Shown: positions 1 to 11,600 of the stretch, piece after piece
How positions within the stretch are numbered: the first letter of the stretch is position 1
How the letters are laid out: each line of letters starts with the position of its first letter
Assembly (NCBI GenBank): GCA_900073065.1
Contig: FJOG01000003.1
Location: 1,491,972-1,527,849 of the forward strand
Reading direction: 5' to 3'
Length of the DNA stretch: 35,878 nucleotides
DNA from: Phialocephala subalpina
Taxonomy: Eukaryota; Ascomycota; Leotiomycetes; Helotiales; Mollisiaceae
Notes under the pieces: generated by a model
Told to the model about the DNA's origin: nothing
Seen by the model: the letters and a program-made list of their open reading frames with translations, nothing else
The model's database searches: none
Made by a program: the position numbers and the translations under genes

Positions 1-606
1 TTCCGTACATCGGGACATTACCTTTGCATTGAGCTTTGCCTAAAACGGCAAAGCTAGGCGTTAGTAAAAGTGGGGCACCGCATTTCATAAGAGTGTGTTT
101 AGGAAAGCCGGTTTCGGGTGCTACTGTAGTGCAATTCGGACTTATAAATAAGGCCCTCGATTCCCGCCAAGTGGCTTCTTTCTCGGGCTTTCGGTTAGTG
201 ACCGATCGCTCAAGTTCAAGCCCCCGGAAGCCCTGGAAGCTAGGGACCCAACACCTATTCAAGCGAACCAAGAACATCGGAATTTCGCGACTTTTCTGCC
301 AACTTCGAATATTGGTGTTGTCTGTTCAGAAGCCGAATAGCAAGATCCAAGAATGGCAACTTATCAAGCATCGGTCCTTCAGGCCAAAAACCTGTAACGA
401 CCCGCGACAGTTGCAGCCTTTGAGGCGGACATTTGATTTTTGCACCTTTTTCATATCCAATCATTCAGGTAGTGGTGGCTTGCTGACGTTTCGTGGCGCA
501 CCCTTTGCCAGCATTCAAAAATTTGCACCTTTTGCTGAGTGGTCCGCTTACGATCCTATGCTTGCCTCCATCTCGCAGCCTTACACCCACTCTACTTCTT
601 TCCTTC
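1..606. other. upstream region, no gene supported
   Basis: An open frame on the plus strand runs from about position 36 into the Clr5 gene, but its upstream part has no recognisable domain and its composition looks non-coding. I treat it as promoter and flanking DNA. The stretch just before the gene (about 615-690) is rich in C and T, as is common upstream of fungal start codons. Confidence 0.5.
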
Positions 607-615
607 TATATATTT
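607..615 (+). promoter_or_regulatory. TATA-like element of the Clr5 gene
   Basis: TATATATTT lies about 85 bp upstream of the chosen ATG at 699. A pyrimidine-rich leader separates the two, as in many ascomycete promoters. No expression evidence is available. Confidence 0.4.
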
Positions 616-698
616 CGACCCTCTCCTTCCACGATCCTCATCCATCGTCATTCATTCTTGCTCTCATCAGTATCGCCCCTATATCATACAAAAAAATC

Positions 699-2999
699 AT
701 GGTATCAAGCACACCATTGCAACAAGCCCCGGAGGATCTTCCTTCATCAGCTACCCCGCAGCCTCGCAAGATGAAGGCTCTCGAGCGCAACAACCTTGTG
801 TGGGAAGGACACAAGAGCGAGATCCGCAAGATATACATCGATCAAGACAAGACATTGAAAGAGACAATGCAATTCTTCGAGCAGGAACGGAGGTTCACGA
901 AAAGGTCAGTAGCTATTAAATAAATTTCCCGTATTGAGATCTTGAACAATGGCGATGGTCCACTAACAGATAACAGCGAGCGTAAATGGAAGGACAAATT
1001 TAAGGAGTGGGGATTCGACAAGAATATTCCTGTAAGAGATATGAGCTTCATGGCCGCCAAGGCCGAAAAGAGAAAGCGTGAAGAAGGAAAGGACACAGCC
1101 TTTTATCGCAACGGCATTGAGGTTCAACATCACAAAATCGAGAAGTTCAAGAAGCAAAGATTCTCCGGAACTCAAAACATGGCCCTGGATATACCTGGTA
1201 AGTAATGCGGTCTCCCAAACCCCACTCAGCTACGGCGCATCTGACGAGATCTTCACAGACACTCCATCTCATATGGAATGCCACACACCGTTGCCCGAAA
1301 TCGATGAGGACACTGAGGAGACTGTACGAGCGATGATAGCCCACCCTTTCCCAAAGGCCTTTGAAAGACTCTATCCGCGTTCAAACAATGAGGATCTTCA
1401 ACTAGTGCCCAAGGAGAAATCCACCAACGCTGTCGTGGTTTTAGAGGAAGAGGTTCCAGTGGAGGTGACTCCAGCCAAGCATCACAACACCTCCTCGAGC
1501 TATCTGCTTTGTCTTCCTCAGATGAAGGCTTTGATCGGAGAATATCCGAATGATCTGTTCTTTCTCTTAGAGTCAAGGAATCAGCTACCACCTGAGCTGA
1601 CTTTCGACGGCTGGGGTACTCCATTGTCCGAAGTCCACATCAACAAGGAGGTCACGGATTACTTGGTCACGGCTTTTTTCGCTGAGGCGTATCCATGCCA
1701 TCCAATTCTGGACCGAGATACATTTCATGCTATATATTCCCGGTTTCTTGAAGTTGGCATTGACTCAAGTGTTGAGTCCGCCTTGTGCCTGGTTGTCTTC
1801 GCATTGGGTTCCGCAGCTTTGACCCCGCAGACAGTAGATGGTTCTGCGAGCTTCGGCACCAGACCGCCTGGAATGGAGTACATACAGTCTGCATTACCGA
1901 TTCTGATAGCGCTATCTTCTTGGTCATTTTCTTGGGACATCTTACTACCGCAGGCTTTGGTTCTCGCCTCTGTTTATTTCGCATACATCGTGAGGCCCCT
2001 TCAAAGTTGGCGCCTCATCTACTCTGCCTCGACAGTGCTTCAGTTTAAGCTATCTCGGTATGAATCTCAATGTACTATTCCTATGTACCACAAAGTATTA
2101 ATGATTCTAGTTTTAATCCACAAGAGGACGACGCCAGCTCCCGAGATACCATCCTCCGCCTCTTCTGGTCCTGTTCCCTCATCGAGTGTGATCATCTTGC
2201 TGAGCTAGAACTTCCCCAAAGCGGACTTCAGCAACTCATAGACGAAACAAATTTACCCGACTGCAGCAATCTCAACCCCCTCGAATCAACAAGTTACCTC
2301 GCCGAGATCTCAATCAGACGCCTGCTCAACCGTATTCACAACTCTCTTTATCCGCGCACATCGACGCTCTCCTCAACAAGCCTCTCAGTCTCCGACGTCT
2401 TTTCTGGTAGACACCTCTCAACAGCGATGACTATATGTGACGAGCTCTATCGTCAGCTTGAACTGTGGTATGAATTGATTCCCGAACCGTTTCGACCAAC
2501 TCTTGAGATCGATCCCTTGGCGAATGACAGGGAGACTGTGCTACGTATCAGGTATTATGCTGCGAGGCATATTATCCATCGACCTTTTGTTCTATATGTA
2601 ATTGGGAACCCAAATACCCAGGTATCTGATTCCGTGCTGGAGAAATGTGGCGTCTGTTTGCAAAGTTGCAGGCTATATTTACACAGCACGATGAAGATTT
2701 TGCGGAGGCCGAGCCAGTATACTTGGACGTTCTCATTGTCGTAAGTCTCCCTCCTGCTAGTCATGTCGTTGTGCATGCATGAGCTAAGTACTGCATACAG
2801 GTCTCTCGGAGCGATCGTTGTCCTCACATTATCATCACTTTGTCCGAGCTTGAAACACCTAGTTCCTGACATCGGAGAGTTGCAATCACTGGTCATTCAG
2901 AACATCAAGCCATGGGCGTCGCTGAACTCAAATCTTGATGCTATCATCTCTATCATTCAAGATATGCAGAGGAAACAGAGGTTGCCAGCTTTCGTGTGA
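699..2999 (+). CDS. Clr5-domain protein with fungal-specific transcription factor domain
   Basis: The model has five exons (699-904, 977-1197, 1259-2057, 2111-2740, 2801-2999) and 684 residues. All four introns are 53-72 nt with GT-AG ends, three of them have clear branch-like sites (for example CTAAC at 963-967), and every join keeps the frame. Residues of about 33-95 form a Clr5 domain (tryptophan-rich, with WKDKFKEWGFDKN rebuilt across intron 1). From about residue 270 to 600 the protein resembles the fungal transcription factor middle homology region, including AYPCHPILDRDTF and RLFWSCSLIECDHLAELELP. No Zn2Cys6 cluster is seen, so the Clr5 domain appears to stand in the DNA-binding position. 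The likely role is a nuclear regulator. Its neighbour across the convergent 3' end is a broken sugar-acid dehydratase gene, which could be a former target. The ATG at 699 was chosen because the TATA element and leader fit it; another lies at 771. Confidence 0.85.
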
Positions 3000-3232
3000 C
3001 GCACTTTGATGCCTGTCGAATCACGTGCGACACTAGAAGAACTCTGGAATCACTACAGGTCTGCTGTGCTTGAAGAAAAATGGATGCGGTTATATCTACT
3101 AGGGTTCCATCAAGGCTTCTATCTACACGAATGTCATACTTCGTCCCGCCTCATCGACTTCGCTACCTCGGCCACACTTTCACACGCACAAGCAAGCGAA
3201 AATTCGCATACAGTACCACACCACCAGTCACA

Positions 3233-4075
3233 TCACAACTCACCGCCAGTCGGAGCCCTCATAATCTCCTGCCCCACCTCACTCCTCCAAAACTCTCCAT
3301 CAGGATAAACATACTTCCTCAACGCCTCCTCCGTATAACCTGTCGAATACCCCGGCTCCAACGGCGTCACATAATGCGCATCGACAATCCTGGACGGATG
3401 CCTCAGATTCTCACGATGGCTGTCTGCGTTTTCCAGCATGGATTTGCGGCCGCTGATCGCGATGTAGTCGATGGTGCTTAGGTGGGAGGTTAGTTCTGTG
3501 AGGCCCATAGCTCCGTTGTGCGGGACGCAGGGGACGGAGTATTTTAGGGCCATGAGCGTTACTGCCTGGCGGGATGTTAGTTGGTGTTTAGGGTTGGTTT
3601 AAGCGTGGAATGGGGTGACAAGAGGGGAGGGAGGAATGGTGGATGTGGGTACGTACTAGGCATTCGTTGACGCTACCTAGTCGGACGGCATCGATTTGGC
3701 AGACGTCTGTGGCATCGGCTTGGAGAAGTTGCTTGAATGTAACGCGGTTCTGGGCTGCTTCGCCAGTGGCGACACCGACGCCGTATGGTTTGAGAGCTTT
3801 GCGGATGGTGGCGTGACCTAGGACGTCGTCTGGGTTCGTGGGCTCTGGTGTGTTGTTAGTGGTTGATTCTTCAGTGGTAGGACTTTCAAACAGGCGGCTG
3901 ACCTTCGATGAAGACTGGTTTGAATTTAACCAAATGCTTCATGTCCTTTATCGCTTCTGGTACACTCCATACCTGTTCTCGTTAGTTATTGCGTGTCTCC
4001 ATTATTCCAAAAGCCATCTCCGCGTACCTGATTCACATCAATCATAATTTGATACTTCCCACCTTCATACTCTCC
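3233..4075 (-). pseudogene. 3' half of an ENOSF1/L-fuconate dehydratase-like enolase-superfamily gene
   Basis: Four conserved exon segments can be joined in frame: about 4075-4028, 3972-3903, 3844-3657 and 3565-3233, with introns of 55, 58 and 90 nt. They encode the C-terminal half of an enolase-superfamily sugar-acid dehydratase. Visible features are the first metal-ligand region (IMIDVNQ), the second (FIEEPTNPDD, rebuilt across an intron), [21 protein letters not shown] and the PHNGAMGL base region, then a C-terminus ending near YPDGEFW. Family members are about 440 residues; only about 210 are here. Upstream of MIDVNQ the frame meets a TGA, and 20-60 bp further a MITE begins. Beyond the MITE (4355-4940) I find no N-terminal homology. 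It is most likely a truncated relic, although the surviving exons have intact splice sites and no internal stops, so decay looks recent. Confidence 0.75.
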
Positions 4076-4092
4076 TCTTCAGTCTTCTGTTA

Positions 4093-4351
4093 CGAGCCTG
4101 GTGAGATAAGTCTAGATATTAGGGCGTTTTTAAGCGATTTTCAGGCTGTGCGACCCTATTTTTCAGGCTTCCGAACATCAAAGTTATCGCAAACACTGGA
4201 ACATTTTAAAAGAACTAGAAAGAATTATATTATAAGATTTGATATTTAAGAATTTTACAAGTCAAATAAACTTCTTATAAAAAGGTTTCCGGTTTTTATT
4301 TGTAATTACTAGAGAAATGCCCTAATACCTAGACTTATCTGACCAGGCTCG
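4093..4351. mobile_element. MITE, PIF/Harbinger-like, with TTA target duplication
   Basis: The element is 259 bp, begins CGAGCCTGGT and ends with its reverse complement. The terminal inverted repeats are about 37 bp with three mismatches. Directly outside both ends is TTA (4090-4092 and 4352-4354), the 3-bp TWA target duplication known for PIF/Harbinger elements. The interior is AT-rich and holds no coding frame, so it is non-autonomous. It sits at the point where homology of the enolase-superfamily gene is lost. Confidence 0.85.
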
Positions 4352-4354
4352 TTA

Positions 4355-4940
4355 CCTCTCTACCAGAGCCCTCGCTACCATCCCCATCCCCATCCACTTC
4401 TCCACAGCCACGAATACGTACTATCGACAATTGCACGAGCTTTCCTCTGCCGATGCGCACATCTACACATTTACAATGCATGCCATAGTCATCAGACTAG
4501 AGAACGTATCAACCCGAGACTACCCCGCGAGCGTGATAATGTGGCGAACATTGCAGAACTTTTACCAATGGTATAAAACAGAGACGAGAAGCGCCGAAAT
4601 CTCAGTTCTCAAATTCAAGCTACTGTTGTTGAATCTATATCTACTCCTTATCCCTTCTATATCCTGAAGTCTCGAGGTAACCTCGAGGAAACTTCACGAA
4701 AGTGAACTCGTCAATGGGTAAACTGGTACGCGTTGTTAACTTTGTTAAGGATCGCGTTCAGGATTTCAGCCCTATAGAATGACCTCATGCGGCGTGCAGT
4801 TGGAAGTTTCAACAGAATCAGATCACGACCACTCGGTGACCGCAATCGAATACTACAGTAGTGTGCTGGGCTGCAGGCTGCAATGAGGATAACACTGGCA
4901 TTTCAATACTTGCTAACAAAACGGCTGGCTGTTGAAACGT
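4355..4940. other. intergenic, no gene seen
   Basis: Between the MITE and the end of the NLR-like gene there is no supported coding region. A 78-codon open stretch on the plus strand (4431-4667) has no ATG at its start and no recognisable similarity. The missing 5' half of the dehydratase gene is not found here on either strand. Confidence 0.5.
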
Positions 4941-7900
4941 TCAGCAATTTGAAAGTCCCGCAATGCTTAGAGCCTTATGTGGCACTATACGCTCAAACTG
5001 CGGATTCGCGCACTCGACAACTTTGAAGAACTTCGAGACCTTTGCAGGAAGTTCAAGGTCATCCAACCCGATCTTAAAGCTTCTACATACTTGCAGACAT
5101 TTGCACACATGCCGTAGAAAACTATCATCGATATCTCGCGTTATGTTCACAACACCGTGATCCACGCATATCGTATGGTAGCAAATCAAGAGAACTTGAC
5201 GAGCGTATCTGATTCGGCCTTCAGGCCCCATTAAATGTCGAGTGCATTCGAGCCACAGCGGATGGAATTGGAAGGGCTTCGAAGTTTGCAAACGTTCACC
5301 AAAAGAGACTTTCTCGAGTTCGCTGAAAAGGTCCTGCAGTTGAAAGCTCTCTGCGCCCAAGAGCTGGTGGTCCGGAAAGTCTTTCGGTAGAACTGGACAT
5401 GAATGCTCGAAGAAGAAATCTCGGAAGTCGAAGTCCTCTTCCCCTTCTGTCTCTATCAGACTAAGGAAATTCATCAGTGCTCGAGCTTGGGCGTCAGGCT
5501 TGGAGAGCCGAATCTGGGAAACTTGGAACGTCTCCATGATCGATGGCGAGTCCGGTTTGTAAGTAAGAAAGTGTTGCCGGGCTTGATAATTGTTTCCAGT
5601 CATCATCGCGACGAACCTACTCCCTGCGATGGCCTCTTTATACTGAGACAAAACCATTACTATGTACTTGACTGCATTTGAAGCTGCTAATGGGTGGCCT
5701 CGAACAGCGTTGACGATTTCAAGTAAAATGTCTCGATTGTACAAATCAGCTGTGCTCCGATACTCCGGTGTTTCATTTCGAATGTCTTCCATGAGTGTAA
5801 TGATGTCCTATGACTTGCGTCAGTGTTTGTTATCACGAACTGGTTGCCAGTGTTACTTGGATGTGGATTAAAATTCTAGATTTACACACCTCGGTCTCCA
5901 TCATGGACAGCCTGAGTTTTTGTCTCGATCTAATGTTATTCTTGTGAAAGACTGGATTGCGAGTAGTGTAGAGTATTGTTTTTGCCTCATCCGGAAATGC
6001 CGCTTCTCTGTCTTCCAACTCCTGAATACCGTCCATGTCATCGAGCAGAAACAGAGCGTCGGCATTCACGGGGTCATTCAGCCAGATTTTGAACCTTCTT
6101 ACTTTGTCCTCTTCACTCTCACTACTCCATATTGCTTGAACATCTCGTCCACGAAATTCTTTAAGGAGGTACTCAGATCCAATACACTTCGCGATATGAA
6201 GGTAAGCTTGGTGTAATGAGGCTGCGTCGGTGGCGTGGATGAAAAATATGTTCCTTTGCTCGGATTCCTGGTGTGCGATCTCGAGTAATGTGGCCGTTTT
6301 TCTATCATTTCCTACAATTAGAAATTGGCTAAAATGCAAAGTAGGTCTTGGACTTCACCCTATACCACCAATGCCCGTGATGGCAACAGAAGCCTTCTCT
6401 GTCTCCTGAAATTGCTCCACGATCTGTCTTAGAGATTTCAATTCCAGATGCCGGCCTTTCATCTTACTTCGCTGGTTCAGACCTCGTCCTTCGAAGAACT
6501 TCTTACCCTCGGGCTGAAAGCAATTCAGAGCGATCGGTGGGGCTCTCCAAGGATTCTTCATTCACTTGTCAGTTCGGTACAGGGCTACACTGGATGTAAC
6601 TGGGAACCTCGCAATTATACATTTGGGTCTGGGCATACAGTGCCAGTTTCCTGGCCCATCAGGACGCCCCTCAGATACCTTAATTTATCTGCCACTTGCA
6701 TGAACCCACCAAATTTTGAGTCGAACTTGCATATGGTGTTGTGGTCTACATCCAACATGGGAGAAGCTATGTGACCTGCCAGACTTGCTGATTGACGGGT
6801 AACAATCTGATCTCGGTATTAGCTTCGCTTTAGAATGTGCCATGAACTGCGAGACATTGATGAAGAGACAAAGTCAGGTTAGCAAACGTACATGACGGTT
6901 GAGCTTCGCAATCTTGGTTCGTTGCGTCTCATAAAATGCAGCGAATGGAGGTTGATGCTTCATATTGGCGAAGTCCTCTTGACCCTCTGCCGAAAGAGGG
7001 TTGAAAGACTTCAAGGAGTTCAGGATTTCGGGGCGTATGGCAAAAGACAATTGTACAATATCGAGTAGAAAATTGTTCCAATCCGCCTCGGTCGAACCGG
7101 AGTGTGGGGTGCTCAAAAACAGGAGTCCACAGGACTTAAGGCTTATTCCTTGATACTCTTGTTTGTGAGCGTATTCATTCAATCGAATCATGGCCTAACA
7201 TTGAATCAGCCCTGCAATGGCTGAAACATAGGCAAGTATTAGAGTATAGGTTCATGGAACCCGAACTAACCTGACGAGCTACAATTCCACCCATGGAGTG
7301 ACATATGAATATTATTGGGCGTTCCTGCTCCTATGATATGTAATTACATTAGTCAAACGCTGATGAATATCGAGTAACGAACCTTCTGGGACCGTCTGAT
7401 TCCGGTCATTGATTCAAGAAGATGGTGTGCCCACTCGCTGGTCCCAGAGAGATTTGCTCTGTCGGATACCTGAGAGCTATATCCGAAAGTCATGATTCTC
7501 GCATTATCGAATGGCTTCGAATATGGAAGAAGGTCTCGGAGCCACATCTTGCCATTGGTCTTAGTAGTCCAGGTTTGAAATGCATTTCCATTCAAGCCAT
7601 GGACAGCACATATGCTAAACAGCAATTAGCAATTTGAAGATTCCTCCTGTTCTGATTGAAACGGATACACAAGCCTTGCCAAGTGCTCCAAACATGAAAG
7701 ATCACAAAATCTCGTAGCGACTTGGATGTTCGGTGTGGATCTTTGAACTATACAAGACAGGCGTCTAGAAGGGCGGTATACTCAACGTCTGGTTCTGGAG
7801 GAGAGAACAGGACTGTCACCCCATTGAATTTGTCGTCAAACCTCCAATCTGTGGCATGGTTGTCTAAGGCCTCGACTTTGTGCTTCTCAGATGGCAGAGT

Positions 7901-8095
7901 TATCGTCCCGACATGACCATCGTACTGTGTTGCAAATGATGTGACAGGGTTCTCATCACCAGGTTGAACCTTCGAAAGCCAGCCCCCTTTGACGTCTTTC
8001 GAGCTGAGACGTCTTGCGACAGCAAGGAACTCGCTCTTTTCTACCTCTTGGGGGATATCAAGTACACGAACTGTTTTGGAGGAAACCTTTGCCAT
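4941..8095 (-). CDS. NLR-like protein: SERAC1-type alpha/beta hydrolase fused to NB-ARC
   Basis: Eight exons (8095-7782, 7614-7383, 7330-7271, 7194-6892, 6806-6639, 6513-6359, 6301-5890, 5807-4941) give 836 residues with all phases matching. Residues 1-104 form the small domain that often precedes fungal SERAC1-like hydrolases. The hydrolase follows, with AVHGLNGNAF, nucleophile Ser194 in CHSMGG, LSTPHSGS and the catalytic-His region DHNTICKF. NB-ARC motifs are the P-loop GIGGIGKT (residues about 406-413, rebuilt exactly across the 57-nt intron 6302-6358), Walker B LFLLDD, the TILYTTR sensor and a GHPLA motif. The last 290 residues have no WD, ankyrin or TPR repeats that I can see. The architecture is that of fungal STAND/NLR proteins thought to act in non-self recognition; the hydrolase would be the effector. 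The acceptor of exon 3 is uncertain by 6 nt. The first ATG in frame is 8095. Confidence 0.85.
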
Positions 8096-8681
8096 TGCGT
8101 AATGATTATTGATGATAAAATCCAAATACCTGGCAAGATCAAGGTTCCAGACGAGACTTGATATTCTGTGGATGATGGCGAGGCTGTGTAAGCGCCGAGA
8201 CCCCCACCCTCGTCAATCTATGAACAGGGAAGAGCCTGTAACTCTGGCCGCTTCTAGGCCCAAAGGCGGCCGCTGTCACCAGTTGAGCAGCGTTTCGACC
8301 CACCACCACACCACACGGTGATATGAGCTTCCGGCGCCACCCCTGACCTGTGAAGCTTGTGAGTCTCGTCAGCGGTCAGCTGGCCCATCGCCTCGACGCA
8401 GCAACACCTCATCATCTTGTCGTTTACAGAGAAAGCATCGCGAAGCTGAGGAGCCCATGCTTCAATCCGTATTCGCAATTGTTGCTGCCCTGAAGCTTGA
8501 TGTCACCCTTTAAATTCCGGGGAGGCCCAAAAGACTTGTGAATCGCTAAGGTGGCCGTGGCGATCGATTGTGTCCAACTTTGCAACCACTTGAGACCGAC
8601 AAACGGATTGAATATGAGTATAAATACAGATTCAACTGAAAAAAGGTACTGAAGATCTCCTGTACGTGTTACATTGCTGAA
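8096..8681. promoter_or_regulatory. divergent promoter region between the NLR-like and zinc-finger genes
   Basis: This 586-bp gap separates two start codons pointing away from each other. The only clear core element is TATAAATA at 8619-8626, 56 bp upstream of the plus-strand ATG. No matching TATA is obvious for the minus-strand gene. The layout would allow co-regulation, but this is inferred from position only. Confidence 0.5.
8619..8626 (+). promoter_or_regulatory. TATA box of the zinc-finger gene
   Basis: TATAAATA at a spacing of 56 bp from the ATG at 8682 fits a core promoter for the plus-strand gene. Confidence 0.55.
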
Positions 8682-11600
8682 ATGGTGGATTTCTATTATA
8701 GTCAGTCATCTCCAGATTTTAAACACGAACCTATCTGGCTCCAATCCTTCCTCTCGCTCTTCAATTGCGAATCTATACCCAAGATCCTCTTTACCCGGGC
8801 GGCACAGCCATCGATACGATGGGACAACGCTGGAGAGCTCGTCCGTGTTGACCTGAACTGTCTTCATTTGGTCCATCCAAAGTTCGAAGAGCTCCTGGGC
8901 AAGCCTTCATGGTCGGAAAGATTCACCAATATCGAGAACAGGAGAAGTCATCTAGAGGACCTCATAGAATGCAGAGATGCAGCAGCAGATGGACTTGAAA
9001 AATTTAGCGCAGAGTCCCTGCTTACCATCTTGACTATTGCGGCCTCCGCGTTCCCAGAGCCCGTATGTATGATTTCTAAGCGCCATTTCCCTCCTTCTAG
9101 AATGCCCCAAGGGTTGATATTCTCGGTCAAAACCATTTCTTACTGATGAAAACTGCTGACTCGAGATTTTCTAGTGGTGCGAAGTGATTTGGGAAGATGT
9201 TGAGGAAGAGCTATGGGAGGTAGTCGAATCTACCTGCCTGCCGCTTCTGGGGGTACTTGATAGAGAGGACATGGAGATCTTTCTGGAGGGCTATCTAAGG
9301 TGAGTGATAGTGTAGAGCATACAAAGTTTGAGTGGCCTAATATCTGTAGTAATCATCGAAAATCCGACGTCTTGTTCATGCTCATAACGTTTTTCATACG
9401 GGTATCAGTTCTGTTAGCGAGCAGAACACCGCCGAACTTGCTTCAACTTATCTCACAAAGTATCGAGCTATTTCGAGACTACGTCAAGGTTGGAAAAGAT
9501 ACTTCTCAAGAGGATCTCGACTATCTACTTCTGTCAAAGTTAATAGCAGAGATTCTCATCGGCAAAGATCAGCTGCCGATGGCGGCTGGAAGACTGCACA
9601 GTTTGAGCCATAGCGGTAGCATGCGAGCAAATGCTGCGATAGGGTTTGCTTTAGGAATTCTACCAAGCCGGATGGGAGTGGTTTCGAACGAATACTCGAA
9701 ATGGACTCCCATTCTACCTGACACGCCATCCACAATGGAAGTTCTTGTACAATCACAACTATTAGGGACCATCTTTCTGGAAGAGCTATCTAGCACCGGG
9801 TTGGAAGATCTGTCTCTACCGACGAGAGTCCTAATGGGGTTTGCTGAGGCCAGAAAGAAAGCCTTCTTTAACGCCGCTAGAATTCTGGAGCCACTCATCG
9901 GAGACGTTGAGAAAGCATACGGCAAAGCGTCTCTGGAGCTCCTACTTATTGGAACAGCTTTAGTCAACAGTTTTAACGCAACAGAACGAGAGATTGACGG
10001 AGAAAAACTTGGGCGCTATTTTTGGTCGAGTGCATTCGGGTTATTCACAACAAGCCGCCCCGCTGGACCCGCACAGCAAACGTATCTGATAGTTGCTATC
10101 TCAGACTCATTTCTTGGCCAAGGGAAATATGTCCAGGCAAGAGAACTTTTGATGGAAGTGCTTAATCACAATTCAACTGATAACAACCTTGTGATGAGTG
10201 CAACCCTCAGGTTGCTAAAGATGAGTCGGAGAGAAAGATCACCATCCACTTTATTCGAAGATTGGACGAGGTTAGGTAACGCAGTAAGGGGGTTTGACAA
10301 ACTTTCGGATATTCTAAAGTATGAATGCATCGAGGAAACCGTATGTATAAGAACGCAATGCCTTCAGTTTTGTTGACCATTCTTTAATAGCAATTTCTAA
10401 TCAAGTAACGCTAACTTTGAAATCTGCAGGTGTGCCTCCTTTCTGTCTTAGAGCCAAACCAGATAGCAAAAATTCCAGAAGCATCCCACATTGTCAAGAC
10501 TCTGACCGACTACCGCGTAAGCACATACAAAGGTTCTACTCCGTCAAGGCTCAATCTTCACCGGAATCTAGAGGAACTCAAGAGGTTTAAGAGCAAGCTC
10601 AATTTGTTCTCCATTTCAGGCCCACAGATTTTCTATTGCCGCAAGTTGAGGGAAAAATTTCCCCCTGCTTCTGTTCAAATTATTGAAAAGGTCGGCTCGG
10701 CGAATTGGCAGAGATTCAAGAGAATCAAAGAGATCCGTGAGATGGTAGTGCCGGATAAAGTGGAACCTCAAACACTTGCCCCTGCCAAATCGGTGTTCCA
10801 GGATTCGGGTATAGGGTCGTCTCTGAAAACGGACTCTATTGTTCCAAAGGCTGCTAGATCTGTAGCGTCAATTCGCTCATTTATGTCTTGCGAAGAGGAC
10901 GCAATGCTACTACCACCGGTACCTCCCGCGACCTCGACTGGGGAACGGAGCTGCTATATTTGCGAAAAATCCATCAAAGATGTCGAAAATGAGTTACAAT
11001 GGAGGTGAGTCTATACAATGTCACTAGAGCCTCTGATCCCCTGTATCTAACATTCTGCAGACGACATGCTTTCTCGGATCTTCGCCCGTATGTATGTATC
11101 GTCGATGACTGTGACGCGGACCACATGGACTTCGCCTCAAGAGCGGAGTTTGCAGCCCATCTTACGGAACATCAGCACACTAAGCTGTGGACCTGTACAC
11201 AATGCGGCCACGCCGAAGAAAAAAAGTATCTCATTCGAGACCACATCAATTCCAAGCACGTTACTGGTGATAATGGGAATCGAAACGTCGACATCATACA
11301 GAAGCCAATCCTTCGAGATCTTTCCAACCAAAGTTGTCCTTTCTGCGGCGAAGTTCCTGGTGCTGTCAAGTTTGTAGGACATCTCTGCCATCACCTGGAG
11401 GAAATTTCGTTATCAGCGATTCCTCGAGATGCTGGGGCCGATGAAGATCACAAAGGGGAATCTTCATCAGGTGCTTCTCTCTCGGGGGGAAGGATCGAAG
11501 AGATGGTTACCAGATTTGACGAAGTGGTCGACGGAAGAGTTAAGGGGTATGAGTTCCATAATCTTCTCAAACCCAGCGCTAAAAACTAACCAAACCTTAG

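Noticed and set aside
36..698. Open frame running into the Clr5 gene from upstream
   Set aside because: It has no domain and unusual composition, and the TATA element and leader point to the ATG at 699.
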